Source of the DNA: Prauserella_A sp040645195
GTDB taxonomy: Bacteria; Actinomycetota; Actinomycetes; Mycobacteriales; Pseudonocardiaceae
Reading direction: 5' to 3'
Assembly (NCBI RefSeq): GCF_040645195.1
Contig: NZ_JBEYXW010000008.1
Location: 1-64,000 of the forward strand
DNA length: 64,000 bases
Shown here: positions 52,838-61,755 of the stretch, in pieces
How the letters are laid out: the number at the start of each line of letters is the position of its first letter
Position numbering within the stretch: the first letter of the stretch is position 1
Translations under genes and position numbers: made by a program
Notes under the pieces: generated by a model
Told to the model about the DNA's origin: nothing
The model's database searches: none
Seen by the model: the letters and a program-made list of their open reading frames with translations, nothing else

Positions 52838-53476
52838 ATGGATATCAACAAAGCCGTGCTCCTTGTTGATATGGACGGTACGTTAATCGATAGCGATGAG
52901 GCCCAAAGACGAAGCTGGACCACCTGGGCGACGAGCCATCAATTAGATCCAGGACTTTTTCTCGAAGCTCAGGGGTGGACCGCGCGGGAAAAGATCACAC
53001 ATTTCGCGCCATGGCTCGACATAGAGATGGAAACACGGGCAATTGCCACAATGGAGGCTGGTGAAAAGGCTGGTATCGCTCCGCTGCCAGGCGCGTCCCG
53101 GTTGTGGAAATCCACTCGGAGATTTGCTGTGGTGACCTCCGCTGACCGGCGGCTGGCCCGAGTGAGGTTGCAGGTTGCCGGCCTGACAGTAGATCGGCCG
53201 GAGACCATCATCACGGCTGATGACGTGAGTCGTGGAAAGCCTGACCCAGAACCCTATCTGCTGGCGGCCCGCCGTGTGGGGGCCGATCCTGCACAGTGCA
53301 TCGTCATCGAGGATTCGCCAGCGGGAATCGAGTCGGGGCTGGCTGCCGGAATGACGGTCGTTGGCCTGACAACGACCCTCAGTTCAGACAAAGTCGCCAT
53401 GGCCAACCTCGTCATGGAGAACCTGGACCAATTTCTTCTTGCCGAGCTCGACACATTGCGAAAGGCGAAGTTATGA
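52838..53476 (+). CDS. HAD-superfamily hydrolase (phosphatase, subfamily IA)
   Basis: A 212-residue small-molecule phosphatase of the sugar-phosphatase/beta-phosphoglucomutase branch. The nucleophile motif is VDMDGTLIDSD (Asp11, Asp13), motif II is VTSADRR near 98, motif III lysine GKPDPEPY near 132, and motif IV IEDSPAGIESG near 153. The cap domain is small and helical. It contains three TTA leucine codons (52883, 52943 and the last sense codon, 53471), and codon use is less GC-biased than the rest of the window. Its stop overlaps the next start (ATGA), so it is the first gene of the NRPS-like operon. Confidence 0.9.
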   Translation: MDINKAVLLVDMDGTLIDSDEAQRRSWTTWATSHQLDPGLFLEAQGWTAREKITHFAPWLDIEMETRAIATMEAGEKAGIAPLPGASRLWKSTRRFAVVTSADRRLARVRLQVAGLTVDRPETIITADDVSRGKPDPEPYLLAARRVGADPAQCIVIEDSPAGIESGLAAGMTVVGLTTTLSSDKVAMANLVMENLDQFLLAELDTLRKAKL

Positions 53477-55251
53477 ATGGGGATATTGCGGCCACCGTGC
53501 CTGCGCGGTTGGCGGCGCGGGCGGCAGAGCGACCGCATTCAGTCGCGCTGGAAGTGGTCGATACCGGGCAGTTGACAATGGAAGAGTGGGAACGTCGCTC
53601 CAGTAGTGCCGCACGTGGGCTACTCGCCAACGGGGTTCGTCCAGGAGATCGCATCGTGTTGTGGTGCGACAATCACGACCTGCTGGAATATGCGGTCTCG
53701 TATGTCGCTGTGCACAAGGCCGGGGCGGTGGCAGTGCCAGTACAAAGGAGAATGGGGGAGAAGCACCTGCATCGAGTGGTGGGATACACCGATGCTGTTG
53801 GAGTGATCTCGGAATCGCCGGTCTCTGGCGAATCAGTATGGACGCGGCAGCTGGGTGACCTGGAACTCAGTGATTCGCAGGCGCCCATGACGCCGCGACT
53901 GCAGGCACACGACGATGCCGAGATTCTGTTCACGTCGGGAACGACGGGGACCCCGAAAGGCGTTGTCGCATCTCACGAGAACCTCTTGTACCCCCACAGC
54001 GCACAGGCTGTCGAGCAGGAGCCGCACAGCGTTCTGCACGCACTGCCACCGGCTTCGCTGGCGGGGCAGGGGCTGCTGTTGCAGCCCCTGGACGGGGTAC
54101 CCCATCGTGTCATCGCGCTGCCGGACTACGAGGACGGGCGTTTTGTGGAGGCGATCAACGTTCATCGGCCCACGCATCTGGTGCTGGTGCCTGCCTTCGC
54201 GTTGTCGTTGATTCACAGTAGAGCCGCCGGTTCTCTCGATGCCAGCTCGGTCAAGGTCGTCCGCACCATCAGTGCGCCCATCGCTCCGGCGGCATTGCAA
54301 CGACTTGCCGAGCTGTTTCCGCATTCTGCGCTGTTCAACATGTACACCTCCACAGAGGCGTTTCCTGCTCGTGTGCGGATCAAGTTCGACCCGGCGCGTC
54401 CCGCCTCGGTCGGCCGGGCGGCAGGGCAGGCGGGTGAGATTCGTATCGTCGACAACGATGGATCCCCAGTGTCTTCCGGCATACCCGGCAACGTCGAGCT
54501 CCGGAGTCCTCATGCGCCGCAACGTCGTTATCTCAACGACGACGCCGCGAGCGCCACGGTGTTCCGTGCGGGCGGTTGGGTCCGGACCGGTGACATCGGC
54601 AAGCTCGATGAGCGCGGGTATCTCTTCCTGCTCGATCGCAATCAGGACCTGATCATCTCGGGCGGCCTCAATATTTCGACGATCGAGGTCGAAGCAGTCA
54701 TGCATGGCTTCGAAGGCGTGCGTGAAGCAGCGGCCTACGGAATGCCACATCCGACTCTGGGCGAGTACGTGGCCGCCGCGGTCGTACCCGGCGACGGCTT
54801 CGATCGCGACCGCTTCAACGAATACCTCAGTGACCACCTCGGCGCTGCGAAAGCGCCCAAGCGTGTCGTCGTGGTCGACGCCTTGCCACGCAACGAGCTC
54901 GGCAAGGTGCTCAAGCGTCGGCTGCACGAGGTCTCCGTCCGGCAGAGTGAGGTGAAGCGACCTGAAGATGGCGTCCGTCGTGGCGACTTCCATGACCGTG
55001 TACGAGACATCTGGGCCGCCGAACTGGGTGAGTCGGATCTCGACTGGTCGGCGGATTTTCTGGAGCTGGGCGGAACGTCGCTCACAGCGATGGCGGTGGT
55101 GGCCCGGGTGCGCAACGAGCTGGGACGTCACGTCGGTCAGCGTGACCTGTTCGAGGCGACCAGCCTGGGCGAGTTCGCGGACCGCGCAGAAGCGGCGCCG
55201 GCCGCCAGGCCGGATCGTAAACGCATTCAACGCGTGCGCCGGGCTGGCTGA
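53473..55251 (+). CDS. Adenylation-carrier didomain (NRPS-like / acyl-ACP ligase)
   Basis: A 592-residue protein. Residues 1-490 form an AMP-forming ligase: phosphate loop FTSGTTGTPKGVV (153-165), NMYTSTEAF (289-297, replacing the NRPS YGPTE), RTGDIGKLDERG (371-382), SGGLNISTIEVE and the catalytic Lys478 in ELGKVLKRR. Residues about 505-575 are a carrier domain with LELGGTSL, phosphopantetheine Ser536. The N-terminal part is shorter than in amino-acid-specific domains and lacks the aspartate-binding pattern of alpha-amino acids, so an aryl or fatty acid is likelier. It probably loads the substrate for the two condensation enzymes. ATG 53473 overlaps the HAD stop. Confidence 0.87.
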   Translation: MNGDIAATVPARLAARAAERPHSVALEVVDTGQLTMEEWERRSSSAARGLLANGVRPGDRIVLWCDNHDLLEYAVSYVAVHKAGAVAVPVQRRMGEKHLHRVVGYTDAVGVISESPVSGESVWTRQLGDLELSDSQAPMTPRLQAHDDAEILFTSGTTGTPKGVVASHENLLYPHSAQAVEQEPHSVLHALPPASLAGQGLLLQPLDGVPHRVIALPDYEDGRFVEAINVHRPTHLVLVPAFALSLIHSRAAGSLDASSVKVVRTISAPIAPAALQRLAELFPHSALFNMYTSTEAFPARVRIKFDPARPASVGRAAGQAGEIRIVDNDGSPVSSGIPGNVELRSPHAPQRRYLNDDAASATVFRAGGWVRTGDIGKLDERGYLFLLDRNQDLIISGGLNISTIEVEAVMHGFEGVREAAAYGMPHPTLGEYVAAAVVPGDGFDRDRFNEYLSDHLGAAKAPKRVVVVDALPRNELGKVLKRRLHEVSVRQSEVKRPEDGVRRGDFHDRVRDIWAAELGESDLDWSADFLELGGTSLTAMAVVARVRNELGRHVGQRDLFEATSLGEFADRAEAAPAARPDRKRIQRVRRAG

Positions 55252-55287
55252 ACACCATTCCGGGACCGCAGGAAGGACTCACTGAGA

Positions 55288-56658
55288 ATGCAACGTTTTC
55301 CGGCGACGTCACGGCAGAGATGGTATTTCCGTGCACACCACGATGGACAGTCGACACTCAACGTTCCCGTCGCCATTCAGCTCGGCAGCTGCGACGAACA
55401 TGCTGTGAGTGAAGCGATCCACGGGCTCGTCAGCCGTCACGATGCACTGAGAACCACGCTGACTCGTTCCGGTACCGGCGTGGTCCAGCAGGTCAGTACG
55501 ACGGCAGAAGAGGTTTCGTTGGACGTCGCCGACGTCGGTGACATCAGCCCGGACGAGCTACAGAAGTTGGTTCTGGCCATCCTCGACGAGCCGTTTCACG
55601 TCCATGACGGATCCCTGTTCCGCTCCCGTCTGCTGCGGCTGGGTGCTTCTCGGAGTGTCCTCGTCCTGAGTGTTCATCATGCGATCTGCGACGGGTGGTC
55701 CGCGGGCATCATCTTCCGTGACTTCGCTGAGCTCTATCGGTCGGCCCGAGACACTCGCGGGCCAGTGCTTCCCAGGCTCGATCTGCAGCTCCCGGACTAC
55801 GCCACCTGGGAATGGAAACTCGCCACCGAGGATCCGCCGTACTACTGGCCTCACCTGCTCTCCTCGCAGAATCCTCGCTTCCCGTTGGGTAGTCGCGAGG
55901 CTGCCGACACCGGCGCGGGCGTGTTTCAGTCTTTTCCCTTGCCGACTGTCTCCGTGCAGACGGGCGCGGAGCTCGGCCGACTGGCAGTCGAGTGCCGCAC
56001 GACGCCGGCCCGGGTGGTTACGGCGGCCGTTGCTGCTTCCCTGGCTCCTGTCGTTGGTCCTCGCCTGACGGTTGGGGTCTTCGTCGGCAACCGTGACCAG
56101 CCCGAATTGCTCAATGTGGTCGGTGATCTGGCGGACCGGCTGCCTGTTGTCGTCGACACAGCCGGCAATCCCAGCTTCGGCGAACTCATCGGACGGGTCG
56201 ACGACGGTATCGCAGCCGCACTCGACCACTATGCGCCAATGGCGGCGCTGGCTCCGCTGATCCGGGCGAACCCCGAGCGGCGGGCAGGCCCTCTGGTGGA
56301 CGTGACAGTGAACTATCTGCCACACCGCACACAGCTGAACCGCGCACCGGATGGAACAGTCGCGGATTCCGTGACAGAGCTGGAACCCGAGCTCGAGCAC
56401 CGCAGTTTCCGCGTTGATCAGTGGCGCGAAGGCTTCGGCATCGTCGACTACCAGCACCGCCCGCGACCCGACGGCACGATCGGCGGTTATCTGCTCGCCA
56501 ACATCAACGTGCTGACCCCCGAGCAGGCGCACGCGCTGGGCTCGATGACGAACGAGACGCTCGTTCGCCTGGTTACCGAACCCGGGCGGCGGGTTGCCGA
56601 TCTCGCGAGGCCCGCCTTTGATCGTTCGATGCTAGGAAAGAAGATTGACTATGAGTGA
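55288..56658 (+). CDS. Free-standing condensation-domain protein 1
   Basis: A 456-residue NRPS-type condensation domain without attached modules. The catalytic motif is HHAICDG (130-136), and the N-terminal SRQRWYF matches motif C1 (SxAQxRLW). VGVFVGNRD and VVTLAHA-like regions of the C-terminal half are present. It would join a thioester held on a carrier protein to an amine or alcohol. It starts 36 bp after the didomain gene and overlaps the next gene by 8 bp. Epimerase or PapA-type acyltransferase roles remain possible. Confidence 0.85.
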   Translation: MQRFPATSRQRWYFRAHHDGQSTLNVPVAIQLGSCDEHAVSEAIHGLVSRHDALRTTLTRSGTGVVQQVSTTAEEVSLDVADVGDISPDELQKLVLAILDEPFHVHDGSLFRSRLLRLGASRSVLVLSVHHAICDGWSAGIIFRDFAELYRSARDTRGPVLPRLDLQLPDYATWEWKLATEDPPYYWPHLLSSQNPRFPLGSREAADTGAGVFQSFPLPTVSVQTGAELGRLAVECRTTPARVVTAAVAASLAPVVGPRLTVGVFVGNRDQPELLNVVGDLADRLPVVVDTAGNPSFGELIGRVDDGIAAALDHYAPMAALAPLIRANPERRAGPLVDVTVNYLPHRTQLNRAPDGTVADSVTELEPELEHRSFRVDQWREGFGIVDYQHRPRPDGTIGGYLLANINVLTPEQAHALGSMTNETLVRLVTEPGRRVADLARPAFDRSMLGKKIDYE

Positions 56659-58003
56659 AGCCGGTTCGGGTTCGCCCGTGTGGTGTGTATCGGCATCGTA
56701 TCTGCAGCAGCAGTTGTATTACTCGGTCGACACTCGTCTGTCCAACTACAACGTGCTGGTGACCTGGGAGCTGCTCGGCGACGTAGACGATGGTGCGCTT
56801 CGGCAGACCCTGCGTGAACTGGTGGGTCGACACGAGATCCTGCGAACGTGCTTCCTCGATTCTGCCGGCGAAGTACAGCAGCGGGTTGGTGACGACCGGG
56901 AACCGGCGCTGTGGAAAGTGGATCTGACGTCGATGCCGGATCCCGGGACCGAGGCCCGCAACGTGGTGCTGACCGACGTCGCGCGCCCCTTTGCGTTGCG
57001 GGAGCCGCCACTCTGGCGTGCCATCCTCGCCAGCGTCGACACACGGCGTCACATCCTCGCACTCGTGTTACACCACAGTCTGTGCGACGGCTGGTCCAGC
57101 ATGGTGCTGGAACGTGACCTGACGAGCTTCTATCACGCGATCGTCGGTCGCAGAATACTGTCCCTGCCGGACATGCCCATCCAGTTCGGTGATTATGCGG
57201 CGTGGGAGGCCTCCTTCCGAGATCCTGTGCTGGAACGGGAATGGTGTGAGCGATTGAGTCCCGCGTCCCAGGGGTTCCTGTTGCCATCGGCGTTACGTGA
57301 CCAGCCGCCCTTCGAGCTGATCAGTCACCCGATCCCGCCGGTATCCGAAGCGGTGTTGACCAGACTCACCGAGTTCGCCCGGCAGCACGATGCGACGCTG
57401 GCGTCGTTGCTGTACGCGGCGGCGATCCTGACGCTCTCGCCTGTGCTGGGAGATGACGTCGTGTTCGGGCTCGCGCATGCCAACCGGACTGATTCCGAGC
57501 TGCAGCCGGTGGTGGGGCCGGTGTTCGACTATCTCCCGATTCGCGTCGAGCTGGGAGGTTCGCCGTCATTGGTTGAGCTGATGCAGCGTATCCGTGTGGA
57601 GGAAACGGCGGCCCGGGCGCGGCGGATTCCGTTGAGGACGGTAGCGCACGCGGTTGCCGGTGGACAGCGTCCCGTGTTCGATCTCGTCCTCAACTTCATT
57701 CCCCCACGTCGAGGTGCATCACAATTGCGCAGATCAACCGATGTATCACCGCGTTTCGTGCCGTACGCTCTCTCCAACGATTGGGCGCGTGTTCGTGTTG
57801 ATCGGGACTTCTACGGTGCTGGTGCCCTGAGCTTTGTGCTGCGCCAGGGTAGCGAAGGCGCGCTCGGCGGGCATCTCTACGGCCACGGGACCGCAATGGG
57901 ATGGCAAGGGCTTGCGCAGCTCGGTCGCCACTTCGGTTCCACTCTGGAGCGACTCAGTGCGGAGCCCGGTTACCGGGTCACGACGGTGGATATCCAGGCC
58001 TGA
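56651..58003 (+). CDS. Free-standing condensation-domain protein 2
   Basis: A 450-residue homologue of the preceding protein, with catalytic HHSLCDG (141-147), an N-terminal SASYLQQQLYY and FGLAHANRTDSELQPVVGP near 275. The C-terminal half is degenerate relative to NRPS condensation domains but the histidine-aspartate pair is intact. ATG 56651, with AGGAAAG upstream, overlaps the previous gene. TTA codons occur at codons 140 and 215, the first immediately before the catalytic histidines. Two non-identical condensation enzymes suggest two transfers, two acceptors or a heterodimer. Confidence 0.85.
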   Translation: MSEAGSGSPVWCVSASYLQQQLYYSVDTRLSNYNVLVTWELLGDVDDGALRQTLRELVGRHEILRTCFLDSAGEVQQRVGDDREPALWKVDLTSMPDPGTEARNVVLTDVARPFALREPPLWRAILASVDTRRHILALVLHHSLCDGWSSMVLERDLTSFYHAIVGRRILSLPDMPIQFGDYAAWEASFRDPVLEREWCERLSPASQGFLLPSALRDQPPFELISHPIPPVSEAVLTRLTEFARQHDATLASLLYAAAILTLSPVLGDDVVFGLAHANRTDSELQPVVGPVFDYLPIRVELGGSPSLVELMQRIRVEETAARARRIPLRTVAHAVAGGQRPVFDLVLNFIPPRRGASQLRRSTDVSPRFVPYALSNDWARVRVDRDFYGAGALSFVLRQGSEGALGGHLYGHGTAMGWQGLAQLGRHFGSTLERLSAEPGYRVTTVDIQA

Positions 58004-58027
58004 GGGCCGTAGTGGCACACCGGTCGG

Positions 58028-58870
58028 TCAGCGCCAGAATGCAGCGAGGTGTTCGGCGTGCTGACGCCCGATCTGCCGCCCGGCTCGTGCGGCTGGTGCA
58101 CGGGTCGCAGGTGACAGTGGGTTCGTACCGAAGCTGGTGACAGAGATCGGGTCCGCGTGTATTCGCAGGAGCCGTTCGGGTGTGAGGCGGTCGAGTTCTT
58201 TCACCCACCGGTCGAACGGCGTGGGAGCGTCGGGGGCCGTTGGTGCGATGACGACAACGCGGCTGCAGTCGGCGGCGAGGTGCACGTTCGCGTTGGAAGG
58301 GATCCCACCGTCTACATAGGCGCGGCCGTCGATGACGACCTGCGGCCAGACACAAGGCACCGCGCAGCTGGCTGCCACCGCATCGACAAGGTTGACACCG
58401 GATTCCGCGTCGAACGCGACCAGGTCGCCGGAACCTGCGTCCACGGCAGCCAGCCTGATCGGCCGGTCCGGCCACTGTGGAACGGGAAGTCGCGCGAGGA
58501 TCGCGCGATGTCGTGCCGCTTCATCGACATCAGTGAACCGCTCGAGACCGGCGATCCGCCGCCGCAGGTCGCGCACCGACGATGCCCGCGCGGCGACCAT
58601 CGCGAATCTGTCCATCAATGCGTCCCACGACAGTTCGATGTCGATCTCGTGGTGCTCGGGTTGCAGTTGTGCGGCATACAGTGCCGACAAAGGGACATCG
58701 CTGGTGATCTGGGCGGCGACCGCTGATCCCGCGGATGTCCCGACTATGACGTCGGCGTCCAAGAGCGCTGAGGCCGATCCTGGTGCGACATCAGCGATGC
58801 CACGCAGGACGCCGAGTTCCCAGGCGATGCCTGCGACCCCGCCACCGGCAAGCACCAATGCTCGTCTCAT
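58028..58870 (-). CDS. Patatin-like phospholipase/lipase
   Basis: A 280-residue cytosolic serine lipase. The oxyanion loop LAGGGVAGIAW is at residues 7-17, the nucleophile GTSAG at 44-48 (Ser46) and the dyad aspartate in YVDGGIPSN (Asp187). It lacks a signal peptide. ATG 58870 starts immediately before the patatin core. It is the last gene of the minus-strand operon after the CocE-type hydrolase, and convergent with condensation protein 2 (24-bp gap). A role in releasing acyl chains from imported esters or from the neighbouring cluster's product is inferred. Confidence 0.9.
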   Translation of the reverse strand: MRRALVLAGGGVAGIAWELGVLRGIADVAPGSASALLDADVIVGTSAGSAVAAQITSDVPLSALYAAQLQPEHHEIDIELSWDALMDRFAMVAARASSVRDLRRRIAGLERFTDVDEAARHRAILARLPVPQWPDRPIRLAAVDAGSGDLVAFDAESGVNLVDAVAASCAVPCVWPQVVIDGRAYVDGGIPSNANVHLAADCSRVVVIAPTAPDAPTPFDRWVKELDRLTPERLLRIHADPISVTSFGTNPLSPATRAPAARAGRQIGRQHAEHLAAFWR

Positions 58871-58946
58871 GGCTCGTTCCCTCCACCACGCCTGCAGACA
58901 TGGATCACCCAAGCACATCGTCGCGATGTGCGGCACTGAGCCGAGT

Positions 58947-60677
58947 TCAGGTGATTACTGGAATCTCGATGTGCGAAGGATGCTCTGCGTCGTGGTGAAC
59001 CCGTTGCCGGGCGACGTGACTGTGCACTGCGTCTTGGTCACCGGTGTTGAGATTGCGATCCCACCGCGGGAACGAGCTGCTGGTGATGTGTACGCGAAGC
59101 CGGTGGCCGCGTAGGAACACGTTACTGGTGGACCACAGATCGATCTCGTACCGATCGACGCCGCGGGAAACCGTTGTCACCCGGACAATCCCGTCGCACA
59201 GGTTGATGGAGCGCCCATCAGGATGCACATCGCACAACCGGGCGACCCAGTCGGTTGAGGGGGCGGAACTGCTGGCGTAGAGGACAACGCGCACCCGGCC
59301 GGTGACGTCGAGGTCGTGGCTGAGCCTCGGCGACGTGAACACCAGCACGTCGTCTCGCGCTTCCACCGCCGCCTGATCCATCGGCCCGGACGGGCTGCCC
59401 GGCCACAGAACCCCATGCCCGCCCACAGTCGGAACCGGGTGCGTGGGGTCGTACTGGAAACCGGTCACGTCCTCGCGCATCTGTGGGCGCTCCGGCGTGA
59501 GCGTTCCCCCCGCGTGGAGATACCAGCGCTGTGCGATGGCGCGCGCGGGTGGCCACTGCGCTTCGTCTCGCCATTCGTTGCGGCCCATGACGAAGATCCG
59601 CACGGGGGCATCCAGTTCTCCACCGGCCGGCTCTGTTGTGAGGTGCCGGCGGAACCAGGCCAGCTGGAGATCGTTCCAGTCGCCGTGCCGGTGGACGGGA
59701 AACCCGTTGCGCATTGCGCGCATGCCGAACGACTGCTGGCCCACCGGATCGCCGAACGCGTGATGCGTCCAGGGCCCCACGACCAGGTTCGCCTCGCGGC
59801 CCCTCGCCGCCATCGCGGTGTAGTTGTCGAGCGTTCCCTGCAGGAAGATGTCGTACCAGCCCGCCGTGTGCAGGCTGGGGATGGCGACCTCGTCGTACAG
59901 ATCGGTTATCCGGCTCCACGCCGCGGCCTCGGCATTGTCGATGTCGCGGAGTCCGCCGAGCGCGGGCACGCCGTGCCGTCGCAGCACAGCGACATCACTG
60001 ACCGGCAGCTCCCAGTAGCCCAGGTCGGGCAACCGGTCCCACTCGTGCGCGACCGCATCCAGCCGTCGCCGGTGCTCGGCGGGGTCACCCTCGGCCCGGT
60101 CGAGGCAGTCGACGCTGTTCTCCAAAGCCCAGCGCAAGGCGAGGCCGAGTTCGACCGCTCCGCCTCTGGCCAGGAGCCCCTCCAACGGCTCAGACCAGGT
60201 CAGTGCTGGTGATATGGCCGCGAGTCCAGGTGGGCGGTCGGCTGCCGCCTGCCATTGGATGTTGCCGCAGTAGCTTCCCGAGTACATTCCGACACGTCCG
60301 TTGGAGCCCGGCAGTGCCGCAGCCCATTCGGCAGTGTCGAAGCCGTCCTGCCGTTCATAGCGGAATGGTTGCCAGTCGCCGTCAGAAGTGAAGCGCCCCC
60401 GTACGTCCTGTGTCACCACGAGGAAACCCTGGCGAGCTGCCTGCACTGGGTCGAGCCCACACCACACGTCCATGACCTGCCGGTTCTTGTCATACGGTGT
60501 GCGCATCAACAATGTCGGCCACGGCCCGGAGCCGTGCGGACGGTAGATGTTGGCCCGAAGCGTCGTTCCGTCTCTCATGCGGGCCGGAACGTCGAACTCC
60601 ACGGTGACGCTGCCGGTGCCGTGCGCGAGCGTGCTGCCGGGGATGGCGTAGTCGGAGCGGTACGTCGCCAGGCTCAT
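58947..60677 (-). CDS. CocE/NonD-family hydrolase (X-Pro dipeptidyl-peptidase-like, S15)
   Basis: A 576-residue alpha/beta hydrolase with the S15 catalytic core and a C-terminal jelly-roll domain. The nucleophile elbow is GMYSGSYCGN near residue 140 (expected SYxG serine); VGPWTHHAF near 330 contributes the catalytic histidine region; DVTGRVRVVLYAS begins the C-terminal beta domain. These enzymes cleave esters (cocaine esterase, glutaryl-7-ACA acylase) or peptides. No signal peptide after ATG 60677. It follows the binding-protein gene by 64 bp in the ABC importer operon. Confidence 0.9.
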   Translation of the reverse strand: MSLATYRSDYAIPGSTLAHGTGSVTVEFDVPARMRDGTTLRANIYRPHGSGPWPTLLMRTPYDKNRQVMDVWCGLDPVQAARQGFLVVTQDVRGRFTSDGDWQPFRYERQDGFDTAEWAAALPGSNGRVGMYSGSYCGNIQWQAAADRPPGLAAISPALTWSEPLEGLLARGGAVELGLALRWALENSVDCLDRAEGDPAEHRRRLDAVAHEWDRLPDLGYWELPVSDVAVLRRHGVPALGGLRDIDNAEAAAWSRITDLYDEVAIPSLHTAGWYDIFLQGTLDNYTAMAARGREANLVVGPWTHHAFGDPVGQQSFGMRAMRNGFPVHRHGDWNDLQLAWFRRHLTTEPAGGELDAPVRIFVMGRNEWRDEAQWPPARAIAQRWYLHAGGTLTPERPQMREDVTGFQYDPTHPVPTVGGHGVLWPGSPSGPMDQAAVEARDDVLVFTSPRLSHDLDVTGRVRVVLYASSSAPSTDWVARLCDVHPDGRSINLCDGIVRVTTVSRGVDRYEIDLWSTSNVFLRGHRLRVHITSSSFPRWDRNLNTGDQDAVHSHVARQRVHHDAEHPSHIEIPVIT

Positions 60678-60741
60678 GGTCGCAACCCACTGCCGGGGAC
60701 CACAAGGCTCCGCCACGACGACCAGCCGGCAACGCGGGTGG

Positions 60742-61743
60742 TCATTTCGGGCCCCCCGCCTCCAGATAGGCCTGGGCGTTGGTCCTGTCGACGATCCCGG
60801 CTCGGGTATACGTGGTTTCGGGAACCTGCTCTCCCTGAATGACCCTGGCCATGTATTGCACCGCGGTCCGTCCCATGCCGTATGGATCCTGAGCAGCATC
60901 AGCGCTCACCGTGCCGTCCAGGATGTTGGGCACGTTGGTGAGCGAGCCGTCAGCCGTGAGCTGCACAACCTGACTGTTGTCCTTCAGCGCTTGGAGTGTG
61001 CCTTGCCCGATCTGGGTGTTGGCGGAGAAGATCGCGCCGAGATCCGGGTGCGCCGTCAGCATGTTGGCGACCCCGCGACGTGTGCTGTCGAGAGACAGAT
61101 CCGTGGTGACCGTGGCGACGACCCGGTACCCGTTCGCTTCAACGGTTTGCGTGAATCCCTTGACCCGGTCGTCGTTTGACGTGTACTGGCCCGGCGGCAG
61201 TGTGACCACTCCGACGTTCTTGGTGGGAGAGGGATGACTGACCAGCCACTCCCCGGCGAGCGTGCCCAGCTGTTCGTGGTTGGCACCGACGAAACTCGAC
61301 TGGCATTTCACGCCATCGGCCGGGCTGTCGATGACGATCACCTTGATGTTCTTGTCACAGGCCTGGTTGAGCACCGGCGTCTGCGCCGCGGGGCCGCTCG
61401 GGAAGACGATCAACCCTGCCGGCTGCAACTGGCTACTCGTCTGAATCAAGTTGTTGAAGGCGACGTTGTCGCCATAGTTCACGCCGGTTTTGATGTCGAC
61501 CCGGTAACCGGACGGTAGTTCGCTGGCGCCGGCGTTCACGCCATCGCACAGTCTGGTCGCATAATCATTGAGTTCACAGGGAAAAGACAAGGCGAAGACA
61601 ATGAGCCTCGGATCGTCCGGACCGGCACCGCCCTGCGAGCCGCAGCCTGCGAGCAATGAACTCGTGACGACCGCCGCGGCCCCCAGGTGCGCCGCCAGTA
61701 TTGATCGCCTTCGCCTGGTGGGACCAAAGAATCTGATGGACAT
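60742..61743 (-). CDS. Sugar-type ABC transporter substrate-binding lipoprotein (peripla_BP_4)
   Basis: A 333-residue binding protein of the ribose/LsrB class. Signal peptide with lipobox SSLLAGCG near residue 34, then LIVFALSFPCELNDYATRLCDGV and the hinge region IKVIVIDSPADGV near 130 and DGSLTNVPNILDGTV near 265. The ligand pocket differs from classical ribose binders and the ligand is unknown. Placed next to two lipolytic/esterase enzymes, the ligand may be an ester or peptide-like compound rather than a sugar. Confidence 0.9.
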   Translation of the reverse strand: MSIRFFGPTRRRRSILAAHLGAAAVVTSSLLAGCGSQGGAGPDDPRLIVFALSFPCELNDYATRLCDGVNAGASELPSGYRVDIKTGVNYGDNVAFNNLIQTSSQLQPAGLIVFPSGPAAQTPVLNQACDKNIKVIVIDSPADGVKCQSSFVGANHEQLGTLAGEWLVSHPSPTKNVGVVTLPPGQYTSNDDRVKGFTQTVEANGYRVVATVTTDLSLDSTRRGVANMLTAHPDLGAIFSANTQIGQGTLQALKDNSQVVQLTADGSLTNVPNILDGTVSADAAQDPYGMGRTAVQYMARVIQGEQVPETTYTRAGIVDRTNAQAYLEAGGPK

Positions 61744-61755
61744 GGTTATCTCCCG

